Shown: positions 10,535-23,121, counted from the first letter of the stretch. The stretch is 64,000 nt of DNA from Muscardinus avellanarius (GCA_963383645.1 OY726560.1:83734593-83798592); one strand, 5' to 3'. A program made the numbers and translations. Notes: generated from the letters alone by a model not told the origin.

Positions 10535-10740
10535 ATCTTCTGTGGTTTAGATCTGAGTGTTGCCCAAAGGCCCCTGTGATAAAAGCTTAATTCCCAGTTG
10601 ATGCAATAAGAAGGTGATGGAAGGTGATGGAGCCTAGCAAGAGGCTCTAGGTCACTGGGGGTGTGTCCTTGCCAGGGTCTATGGGAGCCTGGTCCTGTCT
10701 CTCCTCTCCTTTTATGTCCCAGCCATCAGTGAATACCTTT
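10535..10740 (+). mobile_element. MaLR LTR fragment
   Basis: GGTTTAGATCTGAGTGTTGC, CCCCTGTGATAAAAGCTTAA, GGTCACTGGGGGTGTGTCCT follow the 5' half of MLT1/MST LTRs. Confidence 0.6.
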
Positions 10741-10824
10741 GCTCTACCACTGGCTCCCTGTCGCAGTGTGCTGCCCCAAAGCAAAGACACAACGGGGCCT
10801 CTTGATCATGGACTGGAGCCTCTA

Positions 10825-10947
10825 AAAATACAGTCTTGCTAAGTTGCTCAGCAACCCAAAGTTGCTGAGGCTGGCCTTGAACCTGCAATTCTCCTGTCTC
10901 AGTCTCCCATGTACTGGGATTACAGGTGTGATCCCCATGCCTAGCTG
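10825..10947 (-). mobile_element. B1 half of a B1-dID SINE
   Basis: CAGTCTTGCTAAGTTGCTCA, GAGGCTGGCCTTGAACCTGC, AATTCTCCTGTCTCAGTCTC and GGGATTACAGGTGTGATCCC. The ID half is missing. Confidence 0.8.
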
Positions 10948-11061
10948 CTTTTTTTTTTCTTTTTAAGCTGATTATCTCAAGCCATAGTTCATAAGGCCAC
11001 TGCCCCATGAGCAGAAAAGGCAAAATGGGAACCCCACGGCCTCTGGAGGATTACATTGCTT

Positions 11062-11375
11062 CATGTGTGGTGTGTATGTGGGTTGTGTGTGTGTGCGGTG
11101 GATGTCTATGTGTATCTGTGTGTGTATGTGGGGTTGTATGTAATGTATATATGAAGTATAGTGTATATGTTGTGTGTATATATCTTGTGTGCGCGTTGTG
11201 TGAGGAATTTGTTGATCTGCCTATGAATGTGTGTTGTGTTGTCACGTGTATGTGTGTCATGTTGTGGCACATATTGTGTGTGTTATGTGTGTATGTGTGG
11301 TGTTTGTTGAGGTGTGTATTCACGTTGTGTATATGTAGTGTGTTGTGTGGATGTAGTATGAGTGTTCATGACTTT
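11062..11375. repeat. Imperfect TG-rich tract
   Basis: About 310 bp of interrupted TGTG/GTAT sequence. It gives long open frames of low complexity on both strands (for example 11,007-11,432) that I do not take as genes. Confidence 0.85.
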
Positions 11376-11559
11376 ACAACCTTCTCTATTTGTGAAGAAA
11401 TGAAGACAATGTTTGCAAATCTCACTGGTTGAATCTGAAACTATTTTAAAACCTGTTTTGTGCTTTATTAATGATTGGACATTATCACAAACACTGGATC
11501 CCCTCAGTTTGGCTCCTGGCTCTCTCCTATGAATGAGGAGCCGATGCTGGGAACTGGAA

Positions 11560-11702
11560 TGTTTGGGGTTGAATTATGGCTGCCACTCTCCTTAGTTTTT
11601 CTGTCTCTTGTGGGATAATTTACCTTTCTTGGGGCTCATCTGTAAAATGGGTGTTATGATATCACTTACCTTGCAGAGTTGCTGTGAAGACTGAATGAGC
11701 TA
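11560..11702 (+). mobile_element. MIR SINE fragment
   Basis: CTCATCTGTAAAATGGGTGT, then TATCACTTACCTTGCAGAGT and TGCTGTGAAGACTGAATGAG is the conserved MIR 3' half. Confidence 0.85.
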
Positions 11703-12307
11703 CAACACTGAAGGCCCATCCATGGCCGCCACGTGCCTCCTCTCACAGGACTTCCCCGCTCCTCTCCTGGTCTCTTCCTCTCCTTTCTGCACCCCTGAGT
11801 GCCATCCTAGCTGCAGTGGCTTCTTTATCCCTATCCTGTCTCAGATGTCAAGCTTTCTGTCTTGGCCTTCCCATCCCCCTTGTCAATTGGTGAGTATTAC
11901 TGATGCTTCACTGGCCTGACACCAGGCTAGGTCAGTAGGAGAAACTCAAGGGCAAGATGAGACTTAGCACTGGAACGTTCCCAGGACATTTGGAGCATCA
12001 TGTGTTCATGGGGATTACAGAAGTAGCGTGCAATGTGTGTGGGAGTGAAAACTTCTGGGAAGGGGGCTTTCATTGGAATTTGGAAAGAGTAGTTTGGCGG
12101 AGTAGAGAAAAGGAAGGAGACTGTTTCAGAGAGCAGCACTAAATGGTGTGCTTTCCCTACAAGTGGGAGCGCTGAGGTTCCCGGTGGAGTCCCCATCCTC
12201 TTCCCACAGCTGTAGGGGTCTCTCTCCTCAGGGCATCATTGGGAGTCAACTAGGGTTTGGCATGTGACCTAGTCACTATTATTTTCTTCAAAAACTACAC
12301 ACGTTCA
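11703..12307. other. Unassigned DNA
   Basis: No repeat or gene recognised. It contains ordinary-looking unique sequence with short overlapping open frames only. Confidence 0.45.
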
Positions 12308-12480
12308 GCTGGGTGTGGCAGCATACACCTGCAATCCTAGTACTTAGGAGGCTGAGACAGGATGATCAGAGGTTTGAGGCCAGCCTCAGAAGCTTAGCAA
12401 GATTTCCAAAAACAAAGGGAAGCCGAGGTTGTAGCTTAGATGTAGAATGCCCTGGGTTCAATCCTTAGTACTCCCCAAAT
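12308..12480 (+). mobile_element. B1-dID SINE, old
   Basis: CAGCTGGGTGTGGCAGCATA, then AGGAGGCTGAGACAGGATGA, GCTTAGATGTAGAATGCCCT and GGGTTCAATCCTTAGTACTC. Confidence 0.9.
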
Positions 12481-13099
12481 ATGCCTGCTCACTGAAATGA
12501 CACTTACTAATAGAATAATACTTTCTGATAACCTGTGATGTAACAATTATAGAAAAATAAACTTAAGGATAGAGACTGGCAGCCAGCTTGCCTTGGAGCT
12601 CGGTGGTGTGGGGCAGAGGAGGAGGACCCAGGCAGAGGGAGCCCTGCAGCACCTCAGTCGGAGCCCTGAGCCCACTGACCCAGCGCAGCTCGGGCCTGGT
12701 GCAGCGCTGCACAGGCTGCGGCGTCCTAGCTCCTTCAGTCCTGTGGCAAGTCTGCAAGAACAAAGCACAGAGCAGGATGAGGACGACAAGGGTGACTCCA
12801 AAGGAATGTGCCTGACCCTGATGGAGGAGAGTCACACATCATGGTGTAATGACTGTATCATCTGGATTACGTGAATGTATGTTAATTGAATTAACATTGA
12901 GAGGAAGGTTACGACTGGGATCTTGTGGAATGAGACATGAAAGCCTTTTAACAAAAAGATGATCTGTAAGTCGGTTGTTCCAACAGGAGATGCTTTTGAT
13001 GAAGCTCTAAAGCATGTTAAAGAGACTCAGCCTCCAGAAATGGTCCAGGACTGAATTACTTAGTGGTGAGATATGGAGCCCATTAAAATTGCATTATCA

Positions 13100-13311
13100 G
13101 CTGGGTGTGGTGGAGCACTCTTGTAATCCAGCATTTGGGAGGCTGAGACAGGAGGATCACTGTTGTGGCCAGCTTCAGCTACTTAGTGAGGCCCTCTGCA
13201 ACTCAGTGAGACCCTGTTTTAAAATAAAGAATAAAAAATAGGACTGGGGGTGTAGCTTAGATGTAGAATGCCCCTGGGTTCCATGTCCAGTACTGAAAAA
13301 AAGAAAAAAAA
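13100..13311 (+). mobile_element. B1-dID SINE inserted in the GOLPH3 pseudogene
   Basis: Flanked by GCATTATCA at 13,091-13,099 and 13,312-13,320. The dimer runs from GCTGGGTGTGGTGGAGCACT to TCCAGTACTG plus an A-rich tail. Confidence 0.95.
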
Positions 13312-13339
13312 GCATTATCAGTTAAGAAATGTGCAGGAA

Positions 13340-13716
<377 letters not shown>

Positions 13717-14866
13717 TGAAGAAGGTAGAAGAAGCCATTTTTGACAAATGTATCAATGACCCACATGGCTGGGACATGCGCTTGCTGGACCTCATCTACT
13801 TAGCCCATGCCTCTGATGTTCTGGAGAATACTTTTGCTCCTCTTCTGGATGTGTAGTATGATTTAGCCACCAAGAGAATGTGGCAGCTTCTTGACCTGGA
13901 CCCAGAAGTGGACTGTCTGAAGGTCAACACCAGCAAGGTTCTGTGGGCGGCGGTGGTGGCATTTACCAAGTAACTCTGTCAGAATTAAACCTTTTCTTTA
14001 AAGTAAACCAGTAGTTGTTCTTCTATTGACTTCTGGTTTCTGCAGTTTGACCTTTCCCACACCATACCTGGCTTTTGTTTTATGAAATGGTGGATGGCTT
14101 TTTCTTTTTTGTATGTATGCATGACTCTGCTGGTAGGAGAGGCCTTCCCCTTTGTGTTAACACATTTTACTGCCATATTGGCATTCCATTCCCTGTTACC
14201 ATTTTCACTGTACCTGTTTTGGGTTCTGGTGTACTTTGACTCTCAGACTACCTCTAGTCACCTCATATGCACAGCTTTGGATTACCTCAGTTTGAGTTTT
14301 CCCATGTGTGCACGAACATCTAGCAGTTCTGCCTACAATTAAGACAGAAGTCACAACAAGGCCTTCAATTCACCAAAGGTAAATATCTGTATCTATTAGG
14401 ACATTTTAAACATAGAGCTCAGTTGAGATGTATACTTAGCAAAATTATTTTTAAATTGAAACAAGTATATACTTAATATAAAATGCTCCTTGGATTTTGC
14501 TTTTCATGTATATTTATTGTATTATTATACTTGTTATAATTTTAACTATTAAACATCTGTTAGGACTGACATTTGTTTTTTTCTTCTCAAGAAAATATGA
14601 GTAGCCGGGCATGGTAGCACATGTGCTGTTTTTCATACCACCGTTGTAAATACTGTATAATTGAACAAATTAAATGTCAATTTTTATAAACATAGTTTCT
14701 GTGAATAATGGGGTTTTTAGGTGTTTAGAATTTTTTTTTGGTTAACAGTCAGTGTATAACTCTAGAATTAAATTTTAAGGGATTCTCTAATATGTATATT
14801 TCTTTTCATCTGTAGTGATAAACTATGATCTTGAAAGTGCAAAAAAAAAAAAAAGGATAGAGATTG

Positions 14867-15299
14867 TTGTCTCACCTGCTCATGATACCTGGCTCAGGTT
14901 AATCATAAAAAATTGAAATTGCCACCTGCTTCTCCACTCCATCTCTACCTCTCAGATTTTTCTGCCTTTCTTCCTCACCACTTTTCAAATTTATTCAAGA
15001 ATATTCCAGCTTAGGTGGTCGGACTTGAGGCCATCAGTCTCTATGTGCTTTCTCGTGGTTGTATGGATGGCATCAAAGTGGAGCTGCCTGCACTAATTAT
15101 CTTGGTTTCTGCATTTTTGGGGCAGTATCTTTCTAATTAGGATTTTCTTTGACAATTAACTTCTAATTCATGTGTGAATCAGATCTTTTTTCTTCTTAAA
15201 AATAATTTCATTTTTATTTAGACTCTTTACTAAACCCTTATTGGATATAAAAATGCTCAAATCTATCTTTTCAAAGGGACTGAAATTAGAAAATTACAG
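14867..15299. other. Unassigned DNA
   Basis: Nothing recognised. The stretch after 15,180 is AT-rich and may be eroded L1. Confidence 0.4.
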
Positions 15300-15860
15300 T
15301 ATTATATGCATATTCATATTTATAATAGCATAATTAACAATAGTCAAATTATGGAACCAATCTAGGTGTCTATCAACAGATGAATGGATTACAAAATTAT
15401 GGGATATTCACACAATTGAATTCTACTCAGCAACAAAGAACAAAATAATGTTATTTGTAGGAAAATGGATGGATCTGGGGAATATGTTAAGTGAGATTAG
15501 CCAGACTCAGAAAGTGAAGGGCCATGTTTTCTCTCATATACAGAAGCTAGGGAGTAATCAGGATACCAGAGGGACTTCAGATAATGGAGGAGAAACTTGA
15601 GTGGAGCAGGGAGGTGGTCTAGGGAAAAGGGAGGGGGAAGAGTGGGATCAATGAAGAAACTACTTCTATCATCATTGTGTATATACATAAGAACACCAAT
15701 GTCAATCTCAATATCCTTATGGGGAAGAGGGAGGGAGTGGGAAGAGAGCTGGGAGAAAGCTCACCAAGTGCTATGTAAGTCACTATCACTATGGTTTACA
15801 TTATTATGTGAGAATATAATGAAGCAATAATAGTATATAAAAATAGAAAATAAATAAATA
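15300..15860 (+). mobile_element. L1 3' end (ORF2 C-terminus plus 3' UTR)
   Basis: The ORF2 end is visible as AGATGAATGGATTACAAAAT then TTGAATTCTACTCAGCAACA and GTTAAGTGAGATTAGCCAGA. The 3' UTR has AGGGGAGGTGG-like and GGGGAAGAGGGAGGGAGTGG tracts and ends near AATAAATAAATAA. It is the same 3' UTR lineage as 49,875-50,610, different from the one used by the chimeric elements. Confidence 0.85.
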
Positions 15861-15996
15861 ATGTGCTAGGGCAGATTACTTTTAAAAAAGTACTCAAATC
15901 TTATAATTTTCCTCCTGCACATTTAAAACTACAACTAAAGGAAATATAATTTATTATGTTATTCTTTTGCAATAGATTTCCCTCTAAGAAATGGTG

Positions 15997-16038
15997 TGTG
16001 TCTATGTGTCTGTGTGTGTCTATGTATGTGTGTGTGTG

Positions 16039-16090
<52 letters not shown>
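15997..16090. repeat. TG-rich then (GA)n repeat
   Basis: GTGTGTCTATGTGTCTGTG tract followed by about 26 GA units from 16,039. Confidence 0.95.
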
Positions 16091-16093
<3 letters not shown>

Positions 16094-17039
16094 TAAGTTC
16101 ATACTACTGAGGAGCAAGGGCACTAATTCAAGTATTCACATGCCAGACTCTAGAAGTCTTTAGTGCTGGGCTGTGGAGCTGGAGCAGGGTCTATGGGCTG
16201 GGTGGGCCAGAGCTCAAGCCTCCTTCAGCCCCGAGACATATCATTATACAAGTTGAAGCTTCAATACTTTAAATCCAAATAGTAATTTAAAACCACTCCA
16301 ATAAATGAAGTGGTTCTTCACTCCCTGTTCTCTTCTCCTCTCAGTTTCAATTTTTTTTCACCTCTCTTTCCCTCAATGGAGGGAAGAGTAGCTGCTCATT
16401 ACCGTAATAAAACATTGTGAAGCTGTTCACTGGAGTCTCCTTAGGTCCCAATATTTTTATAGAGAACAGAATACTTCTATCCTATTGGAATGTTCACAGC
16501 TGGCCCATTTCCCTCCCAATCACATTTGTCCTTTTGGGGCCACCTTCCAAAGTTTTTCCATCTCACTCATTCATAATGTCCTGAGTCAGGGCACTCCTCG
16601 GACAGTAGAGTGGCTCAGAGTGAAAACACTATTCCTCCTACTTCCACAGTGTGCTAAGTGGTCAAGGAGGGATGCTGTGATCCAGTGAGCAGGCTTGACT
16701 ACTTTGCTGAGAAATGAAAAGGGCAAGCATAAAATAAGATATGGCACGTTTTGAGAGAATATTAAGCCAAACAGTGGAGGAGGTCTGAGGAAGACTTCAG
16801 GAGTCTGTTCTGATCTGACTTTCTGAAATGATGGCTGACCTTGGCGAGTGTGTGTGATTGGAATCTGCTAGATACTCTCTGTTTCTCACAGGTGCTGCCA
16901 AGTCACTGCTGGGAGCTGGAGCTGAGTTGAGCTGAGCGAGGGAAAATAAACTTAGTTTGGCAGGGTATAAAGGGCTTGAGCAGAACTCCCAAATCCTATG
17001 GTAAAAATGGAAACCAAGTCCATGGTCTGTTATTATTAC
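16091..17039. other. Unassigned DNA
   Basis: No repeat or gene recognised by eye; short open frames only. Confidence 0.45.
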
Positions 17040-17220
17040 TTCTGTTACTGTTTTGGTTAGCTTTTCCATCATTGTCATCCAAATATCTGACAAACACAAC
17101 TTAGAGAAAAAAAATACTTTAGGGCTCAGAGTTTCAGAGGTTTAACCCATAGCCAGCCAGCTCTGAGGCAGAAAAAACATGGCTGCTGGGCATGGTGGAG
17201 GACAGCTGCTTAGGGCAGCT
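17040..17220 (-). mobile_element. MaLR-type LTR fragment
   Basis: TTTTGGTTAGCTTTTCCATC, TCTGACAAACACAACTTAGA, GAGTTTCAGAGGTTTAACCC and GCATGGTGGAGGACAGCTGC follow, in reverse, the U5-side of MST/MT/ORR1-type LTRs. The remainder is replaced by a purine tract. Confidence 0.55.
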
Positions 17221-17339
17221 GGAGTTGGTGGGGAGGGGGGGAGAAGAGGGGACAGAGAAGAGGGGAGAGGAGAGAGGAGAGAGGAGAGAGAGAAGGAGAG
17301 AAGAGAGAAGAGGGGAGAGAAGAGGGTGGGAGAGAGAGA

Positions 17340-17390
<51 letters not shown>

Positions 17391-17526
17391 ACAGAGAAGA
17401 GGGGAGAGGAGAGAGGAGAGAGAAAAAAGAGAGAAAAGGGGACAGAGAAGAGGGGAGAGAGAGAGGAGAGAGAAGAGAGGAGAGGGGAGAGGGAGAAGGG
17501 AAAGGAGAGAGACGATAGAGAAAAGG

Positions 17527-17586
<60 letters not shown>
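17221..17586. repeat. Purine-only GA/GGA tract of about 365 bp
   Basis: Almost pure AG on the plus strand, with GGGGAGAGGAGAGAGGAGAG blocks repeated (for example 17,393 onward resembles 17,239 onward) and (GA)n runs at 17,347-17,387 and 17,537-17,586. It gives spurious Arg/Glu-rich frames. Confidence 0.95.
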
Positions 17587-17588
<2 letters not shown>

Positions 17589-19289
17589 GTCACCATAACA
17601 AGTGACCTTGGTAAAGTCCTTTTACTTCTTTGGGCCTCAGTGTACCTGTAAGTAAAATGAAAGGTTTGGGTGGATGCTAATTGAATTCCTTCCTCTGTAT
17701 CCCATGAATGTATGTACTTTCTGCAATAGCACCCTGTGCTGTGAGGTTCTCTCAGGAACCCATGGGCGTTGAACTAGCAGGTTCAATTGAAAATTTGAGT
17801 TGGATGTCATTTTAACACACAAGGGGTTTGGAGGAGTTGCACAAAGAAAATTCTTCCATATAAATTTTTCTTTCAGCCCCATTCTCCTCTCTTTCACATC
17901 TCAGAGAGGAAGTCTGTTTTTAATTCTAACCTTTAAAAATTTCCCCTAAATCATTAGTTTCTGGCATTTTCCCCATGAAATAGCTCTATGAAGATTATTT
18001 TTTCTGCAAAATCTTCAAAAAGTAGAGCGTTAGCTGTTGAAGTCTGACTTATGAATAGAAAAGTGAAGTCCAAGGCCAAAGCTGGGCCAAGGACTGCAAA
18101 GCACAGGTAATGAAGAGCTACGGGGAGGCAGTGCATGAAGCTACTACTTCTTTTCTCAAAAGAGCTGCGAAAGGCTTTTCTGGAACAATAGCTCGCCAAA
18201 GACTGTGGCCATTAACTAGGTGAATTTACAGCAATAATACAAGCTTTTGAGTGCTCTTTCATCTGCTATTAAAAAATGCCAAGCTACATATGCTGTCTAG
18301 TGCCCTTGTGGAACTGGAGTGAGAGGAAGAACAGATTCTACTCCCTTGGTGGAGAAGAGAGTGGTCAGTTTTCTCTCCTTCTTATTTTTCCACCAAAGAT
18401 ATAAAACCATCTCTCAGCCTTCCCTCCATTCCTATTTTGCTGGCTCATGGTTGTACTGTAGCATAAAGTTCAGTGCAGTGCCATGTGGAATTTGTGCTCA
18501 GTTTGGAATCAGAGAGTGGCATTTGAGAGGGAATTAAAATCTAGTTGAATCCAGCTAACCTACACAAAATCTTATCATCTTCCTTTCTGAGTTGGTTCTG
18601 GCAAATCTCTACCAGTGTTGCTCAGAATGCAGTTCATCAGTGAGCAAATAGTTGTTTTTGCCCAACCTGCTGGCTTGTAGGACATACTGGTGTTCCCTTA
18701 GTGTCTGTGCAAAGTCAGCTAATGTGACAGAGAACAGAGCTTTACCAAGAGGCCAACAGAGAGTAGCCATTGCACAGTTCAGCCATGATGGGGTGGAAGG
18801 AGAGGGAGTAGTGGCCAAATGCTTTCCTGTGCCATCTCGGGAATTTATGCCATTGCTTTATGGGTCTTTTATTCCATTTTCCCTCATCCAAGGGTGAAAC
18901 TACATTGAAAGAACTCTGAGACTGATGGTTCCAGTAGAATGAAAAGGGCATGAGGATAAATTCGATTACACACAAAACCTATTAGGGAAGAGAATGGCAT
19001 TACCAGCTTGTCTTGATTTGAGGAACTGGAGGAAGAGCTTTGCAATCTTTTCTTCAGCCTTTTGAAAGCCTTAAGAAATACACTCACATTTAAAGCAATG
19101 CTTAATGGTGTGCAGACATGCTGTTGCTCATTGCTGTTTCAGTGAAAACTCCCCACTAGATTTATTTTTATTATCAGAGTCATGAAGCTTGAAAAATAAA
19201 ACACAGAGAGGACAGAGATGTGGAACAGTGAATACTGGAGTGAATTAACTTCTCCAGTCTTTGATAAAAGTCTTGGTTGAAGATATTAT
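17587..19289. other. Unassigned DNA
   Basis: 1.7 kb with no repeat family recognised and no convincing coding sequence. It is the longest repeat-poor stretch in the left third. Confidence 0.4.
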
Positions 19290-19705
19290 TATTGTTTGAA
19301 TACAGAATGTCCCCTGAAAGAGCTCATGTATTGACAACACAAAAATGTTTAGAGGTGAAATAATTTATTTAGGGCTCTATTTTCATCAGTGGATAAATCC
19401 ACTGAAGGAGTAAGAATTAGAATGGATTTATTGGGTGATAACTTAGGCAGGAGGTGGGCTGGAGGAGGCAGACACTGGGGGTGTGGCCTCGAGGACTGGG
19501 GCATCCCTGTGCTCTCTGCTGTCAGCCACCACAGAGGTGAGCACAGCTTTCCTCCATGATGTCTGCCTTGGAGTCCGCTGACTATGGACTATACTTTTGA
19601 AACCATGAGCCAAATAAACTCTTCCTTTTCTATGTTGATTGTGTCAAGTAAAACACCTGTGAAAGAAAAGCCAACTGATACAGATGAAGCTGTTCCTGTA
19701 ATAAC
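19290..19705 (+). mobile_element. MaLR LTR (MLT1-like)
   Basis: Starts TTGTTTGAATACAGAATGTCCC, contains CTGGGGCATCCCTGTGCTCT and GAAACCATGAGCCAAATAAA (poly(A) signal region), and ends AAGCCAACTGATACA. Confidence 0.7.
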
Positions 19706-19945
19706 GAGAATTAAAAAACCTGGCTTACTGCAGTAATGTACTAGAATCAGAACTTGTGCATTGGTGTGGAAGCTTGGCCTGGGTTCTTCCAGCTCTGTGT
19801 TCTTGGCCAATCAGCAACCATTCAGTGTTTCAAGATGCTAATGTTTATTCTGCTCCATGCTCAGGTTTGTTGCATATGTGCTATATCCTATCCTATCCAA
19901 ACAAAATATCACAAATATTTTTTACTTTTTTATAATATCATGAGA

Positions 19946-19949
<4 letters not shown>

Positions 19950-19992
<43 letters not shown>
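19950..19992. repeat. (TA)n microsatellite
   Basis: TGTGTG then about 19 TA units. Confidence 0.95.
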
Positions 19993-19993
<1 letters not shown>

Positions 19994-20545
19994 GAGAGAG
20001 TACTAATATAATGTTATACTCAAATAATTTGAATAACTCTTCATATATATGTTTATATATCACACTTTATATATATTATATATACATCTATCTGTTTTTC
20101 TAAAATTTTTATCTGTCTTTGCCAAAATTCTGGAAATAGTGTGAGGATATAGCACTATTAGCACTAATAGCTCCTGGATGCTGTTTAAAAGGTAGTCTCT
20201 TCTTTCACAGTCTTCAATGGTCAGCTCTTCACATTTGTTTTTGGATAATACAGTGAAGAATATTATAGTGTAATTTCCTCCCAACTTGAGAAAACTTTTA
20301 CCTTCTCCATACATTCCCATTCTCTTACTAACCAGCTGGTAAGGGACTTAAAATGTATTTAAATAGTTCTATGATAAATTCATGTTTTATACATCCTGGA
20401 TTAAAATAATCCTAATTAAATACAAAGTTAAATAAACTTAAAATTATCACTTATTTTGGATTTTCCAAGCTGGTATCTTTTTCCTATCACTTGGATCATT
20501 AAAAGTTGATTTTAAGTCACTTCTGTTTACCTGAAAGTAATTTTT
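19993..20545. other. Unassigned AT-rich DNA
   Basis: No gene or repeat recognised. Confidence 0.45.
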
Positions 20546-20556
20546 TGAAAGTAATT

Positions 20557-20768
20557 CATTTTTTATTATTTATTTATTTATTTGGTGGTACTGGGGTTCC
20601 TGGAAGCCCTCTTACCTCCGGGCTATGCTCCCAGACCTATTTTATACTATTTTTAAAAATTTGGAAACAGGGTTTCTTAAGCCAGCAAGGCTGGCTTTGA
20701 ACTTGCGCGATCCTCCTGTCTCCGCCTCCCAAGCGCGGGGATTACAAGCGTGAGCCACCATGCCCGGC
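20557..20768 (-). mobile_element. Young-type B1-dID SINE with target duplication
   Basis: Flanked by TGAAAGTAATT at 20,546-20,556 and 20,769-20,779. It starts with a TTTA-rich tail, then TGGTACTGGGGTTCCTGG, and ends GAGCCACCATGCCCGGC. Confidence 0.94.
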
Positions 20769-20912
20769 TGAAAGTAATTTTTAATAAGTTTTTTTTCCAT
20801 TTATAAATTAGGATAAAGTATAACATTGTGTAATTAATGTTTAAACCTTTAAGGTGGGCTTAAAATGATTACAATAATTCCAAATAATGTTTCTCCTAAA
20901 AAATCAATCAGT

Positions 20913-23121
20913 ACTTCAACATCATCAAGGCAATATACTGCAAACCCAAAGCCAACATTATATTGAATGGGGAAAAACTGCAAGAATTTCCGCTACAGTC
21001 AGGAACAAGACAAGGATGCCCACTTTCACCTCTCCTTTTCAATATAGTCCTTGAGACTCTTGCTGCAGCAATCAGACAAGAGAAGGAAATCAAAGGAATC
21101 CACATAGGAAGAGAGGAAGTGAAATTATCCTTATTCGCAGATGACATGATCCTTTATCTGGAAGACCCAAAGAACTCAACCAAAAGACTTCTGGAGCTGA
21201 TCGACAAATTCGGCAAAGTCGCAGGTTACAAAATCAACCTAAAGAAATCAGTGGCCTTTCTTTATGCCAACAACGAATACACAATGAAGGAAACAAAAAC
21301 AACAATTCCATTCACTATAACCTCAAAACCAATAAAATACCTAGGAATAAACCTAACCCAAGATGTAAAAGACCTCTACAACAAAAACTATAAAACATTA
21401 AAGAAAGAAATAGAAGAAGACCTTGGAAGATGGAAAGATCTCCCGTGCTCATGGATAGGCAGAATAAATATCATCAAAATGGCCATTCTGCCAAAACTGA
21501 TCTATAGGTTCAATGCAATTCCCATTAAAATACCAGTGACATTCTTCAGAGACCTAGAAAAATCAATCATGAACTTCATATGGAGAAAGAAAAGACCTAG
21601 AATAGCCAAAGCAATTCTCAATAACAAGAAACACGCAGGAGGCATTACAATCCCAGACTTCAAACTATACTATAGAGCAATAGTAGTAAAAACAGCATGG
21701 TACTGGCACAAAAACAGATATACTGACCAGTGGATTAGAATAGAAGATACAGAAACAAACCCACACATCTTTAGTCAATTAATCTTTGACAAAGGGGCCA
21801 AACACATACGCTGGAGAAAAGACAGCCTTTTCAACAAGTGGTGCTGGGAGAACTGGCTAACCATTTGTAAAAAGATGAATCTAAACCCCTATATCTCACC
21901 TAACACAGGAATCAACTCAAGATGGATCAAAGACTTAGAAATTAGACCTGAGACGGTGAAGTTAGTAGAGGAGAACATAGGTTCAACACTACAACATATT
22001 GGCACAGGCAGTAACTTTCTCAACAAAACCTCCAAAGCTCAGGAAATTAAAGCAAGAATAAACAAGTGGGATAACATTAAAGTAAAAAGTTTCTTCTCAT
22101 CAAAGGAAACTATCAATAACCTAAAGAGGAAGCCTACAGAATGGGAAAGGATCTTTACCAGCCACCATTCTGATAGGGGGCTAATATCCAGAGTATACAA
22201 AGAGCTCAAAAGGCTCTACACCAACAAAACAAACAACCCAATCAAGAAATGGGCAAATGAACTAAATAGACACTTCACAAAAGAAGAGATACAAAGGGCT
22301 AATAGATACATGAAAAGATGTTCTTCATCACTGGCCATCAGGGAGATGCAAATCAAAACTACACTGAGATTCCATCTAACCCCAGTCAGAGTAGCAAGCA
22401 TAAAGAAATCAAACAACAACAAATGCTGGCGAGGATGTGGGGAAAGAGGAACTCTTTTACACTGTTGGTGGGAGTGCAAACTAGTTCAGCCACTATGGAG
22501 ATCTGTGTGGAGATTCCTAAGAAAGGTGGGAATAGATCCACCATATGAACCAGCTATACCACTCCTGGGTATCTTTCCAAAAGGGTTGAATTCAGAGAAA
22601 TACAGCAACATATGCATACCTATGTTCATAGCAGCACAATTTGTAATAGCCAAAATATGGATCCAACCCAGATCATCATCAACAGATGAATGGATAGCAA
22701 AACTGTGGGAAATACACACAATGGAATTCTATTCAGCCATAAAGAAGAACAAAATTATATCATTTGCAAGAAGATGGAAAGCCCTGGAAAGCATCATGTT
22801 AAGTGAGATCAGCCAAGCACAGAAGGAGAAGATACACATGTTTCCTCTAATATGCCCAAACTAGAAAACACAAAGGATACCAGTAGGACCCCAGATATTA
22901 GAGGGGAAATACTAGCTAAGTTTTAATGGAAAGATAGGAGAGGAGAAAGGCCGATCTTGATTAAGGAGCATCTTCACCTGAACATGTGTAAAATTATGAA
23001 TGAGACATGGTTAACCTGGCCAACCATTGGTGGGGGGGGAGAGAAAACGGGGGCGGGGGGGAGAGGGCACCAAATATAGTGTAAATGTATACTATTTATG
23101 TTCAATAAAAAAAATTGTTAA
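20913..23121 (+). mobile_element. Young 5'-truncated L1 with target duplication
   Basis: Target duplications AAAAAATCAATCAGT occur at 20,898-20,912 and from 23,122. The 5' end is truncated inside the reverse-transcriptase domain. ORF2 is open to its natural stop at 22,864, followed by a 3' UTR of about 250 bp that includes a G-rich block at 23,029-23,063 and AATAAA at 23,103. Protein sequence and 3' UTR differ clearly from the L1 lineage that dominates 31-46 kb, so at least two L1 lineages have been active here. It looks the least decayed element in the window. Confidence 0.96.
20915..22864 (+). CDS. L1 ORF2 protein, C-terminal two-thirds, uninterrupted frame
   Basis: This is the 3' part of L1 ORF2, which encodes the endonuclease/reverse transcriptase that carries out target-primed reverse transcription on nuclear DNA. 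The frame is open from 20,915 to the stop at 22,864. The first listed codon at 20,963 is TTG, so there is no real start and the open end is due to truncation. Motifs: [14 protein letters not shown] (RT motif 4/B region), then the catalytic motif [13 protein letters not shown] about 55 residues in, with both Asp present. The C-terminal Cys/His knuckle reads CWRGCG...LHCWWEC, with the expected C, C, H and C. The L1 endonuclease domain and RT motif A are missing. Roughly half of a normal 1,270-1,300 residue ORF2p remains. It cannot act alone, but the lack of any stop or frameshift in about 1.95 kb points to recent insertion. Confidence 0.92.
   Translation, partial: FNIIKAIYCKPKANIILNGEKLQEFPLQSGTRQGCPLSPLLFNIVLETLAAAIRQEKEIKGIHIGREEVKLSLFADDMILYLEDPKNSTKRLLELIDKFGKVAGYKINLKKSVAFLYANNEYTMKETKTTIPFTITSKPIKYLGINLTQDVKDLYNKNYKTLKKEIEEDLGRWKDLPCSWIGRINIIKMAILPKLIYRFNAIPIKIPVTFFRDLEKSIMNFIWRKKRPRIAKAILNNKKHAGGITIPDFKLYYRAIVVKTAWYWHKNRYTDQWIRIEDTETNPHIFSQLIFDKGAKHIRWRKDSLFNKWCWENWLTICKKMNLNPYISPNTGINSRWIKDLEIRPETVKLVEENIGSTLQHIGTGSNFLNKTSKAQEIKARINKWDNIKVKSFFSSKETINNLKRKPTEWERIFTSHHSDRGLISRVYKELKRLYTNKTNNPIKKWANELNRHFTKEEIQRANRYMKRCSSSLAIREMQIKTTLRFHLTPVRVASIKKSNNNKCWRGCGERGTLLHCWWECKLVQPLWRSVWRFLRKVGIDPPYEPAIPLLGIFPKGLNSEKYSNICIPMFIAAQFVIAKIWIQPRSSSTDEWIAKLWEIHTMEFYSAIKKNKIISFARRWKALESIMLSEISQAQKEKIHMFPLICPN

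Noticed and set aside
11007..11432. 141-codon Cys/Val-rich frame
   Set aside because: It comes from an imperfect TG repeat; the opposite strand gives an equally long His/Thr frame.
12593..12874. 93-codon frame as a separate small gene
   Set aside because: It is the N-terminal remnant of the GOLPH3 retrocopy (QDEDDKGDSK and following).
14603..14622. A third SINE in the GOLPH3 retrocopy
   Set aside because: Only about 20 bp resemble the B1 start; nothing beyond it matches, so it may be chance or a micro-fragment.
17179..17598. Arg/Glu-rich and Ser/Leu-rich open frames of 108-139 codons
   Set aside because: They are translations of a GA repeat in several frames at once.
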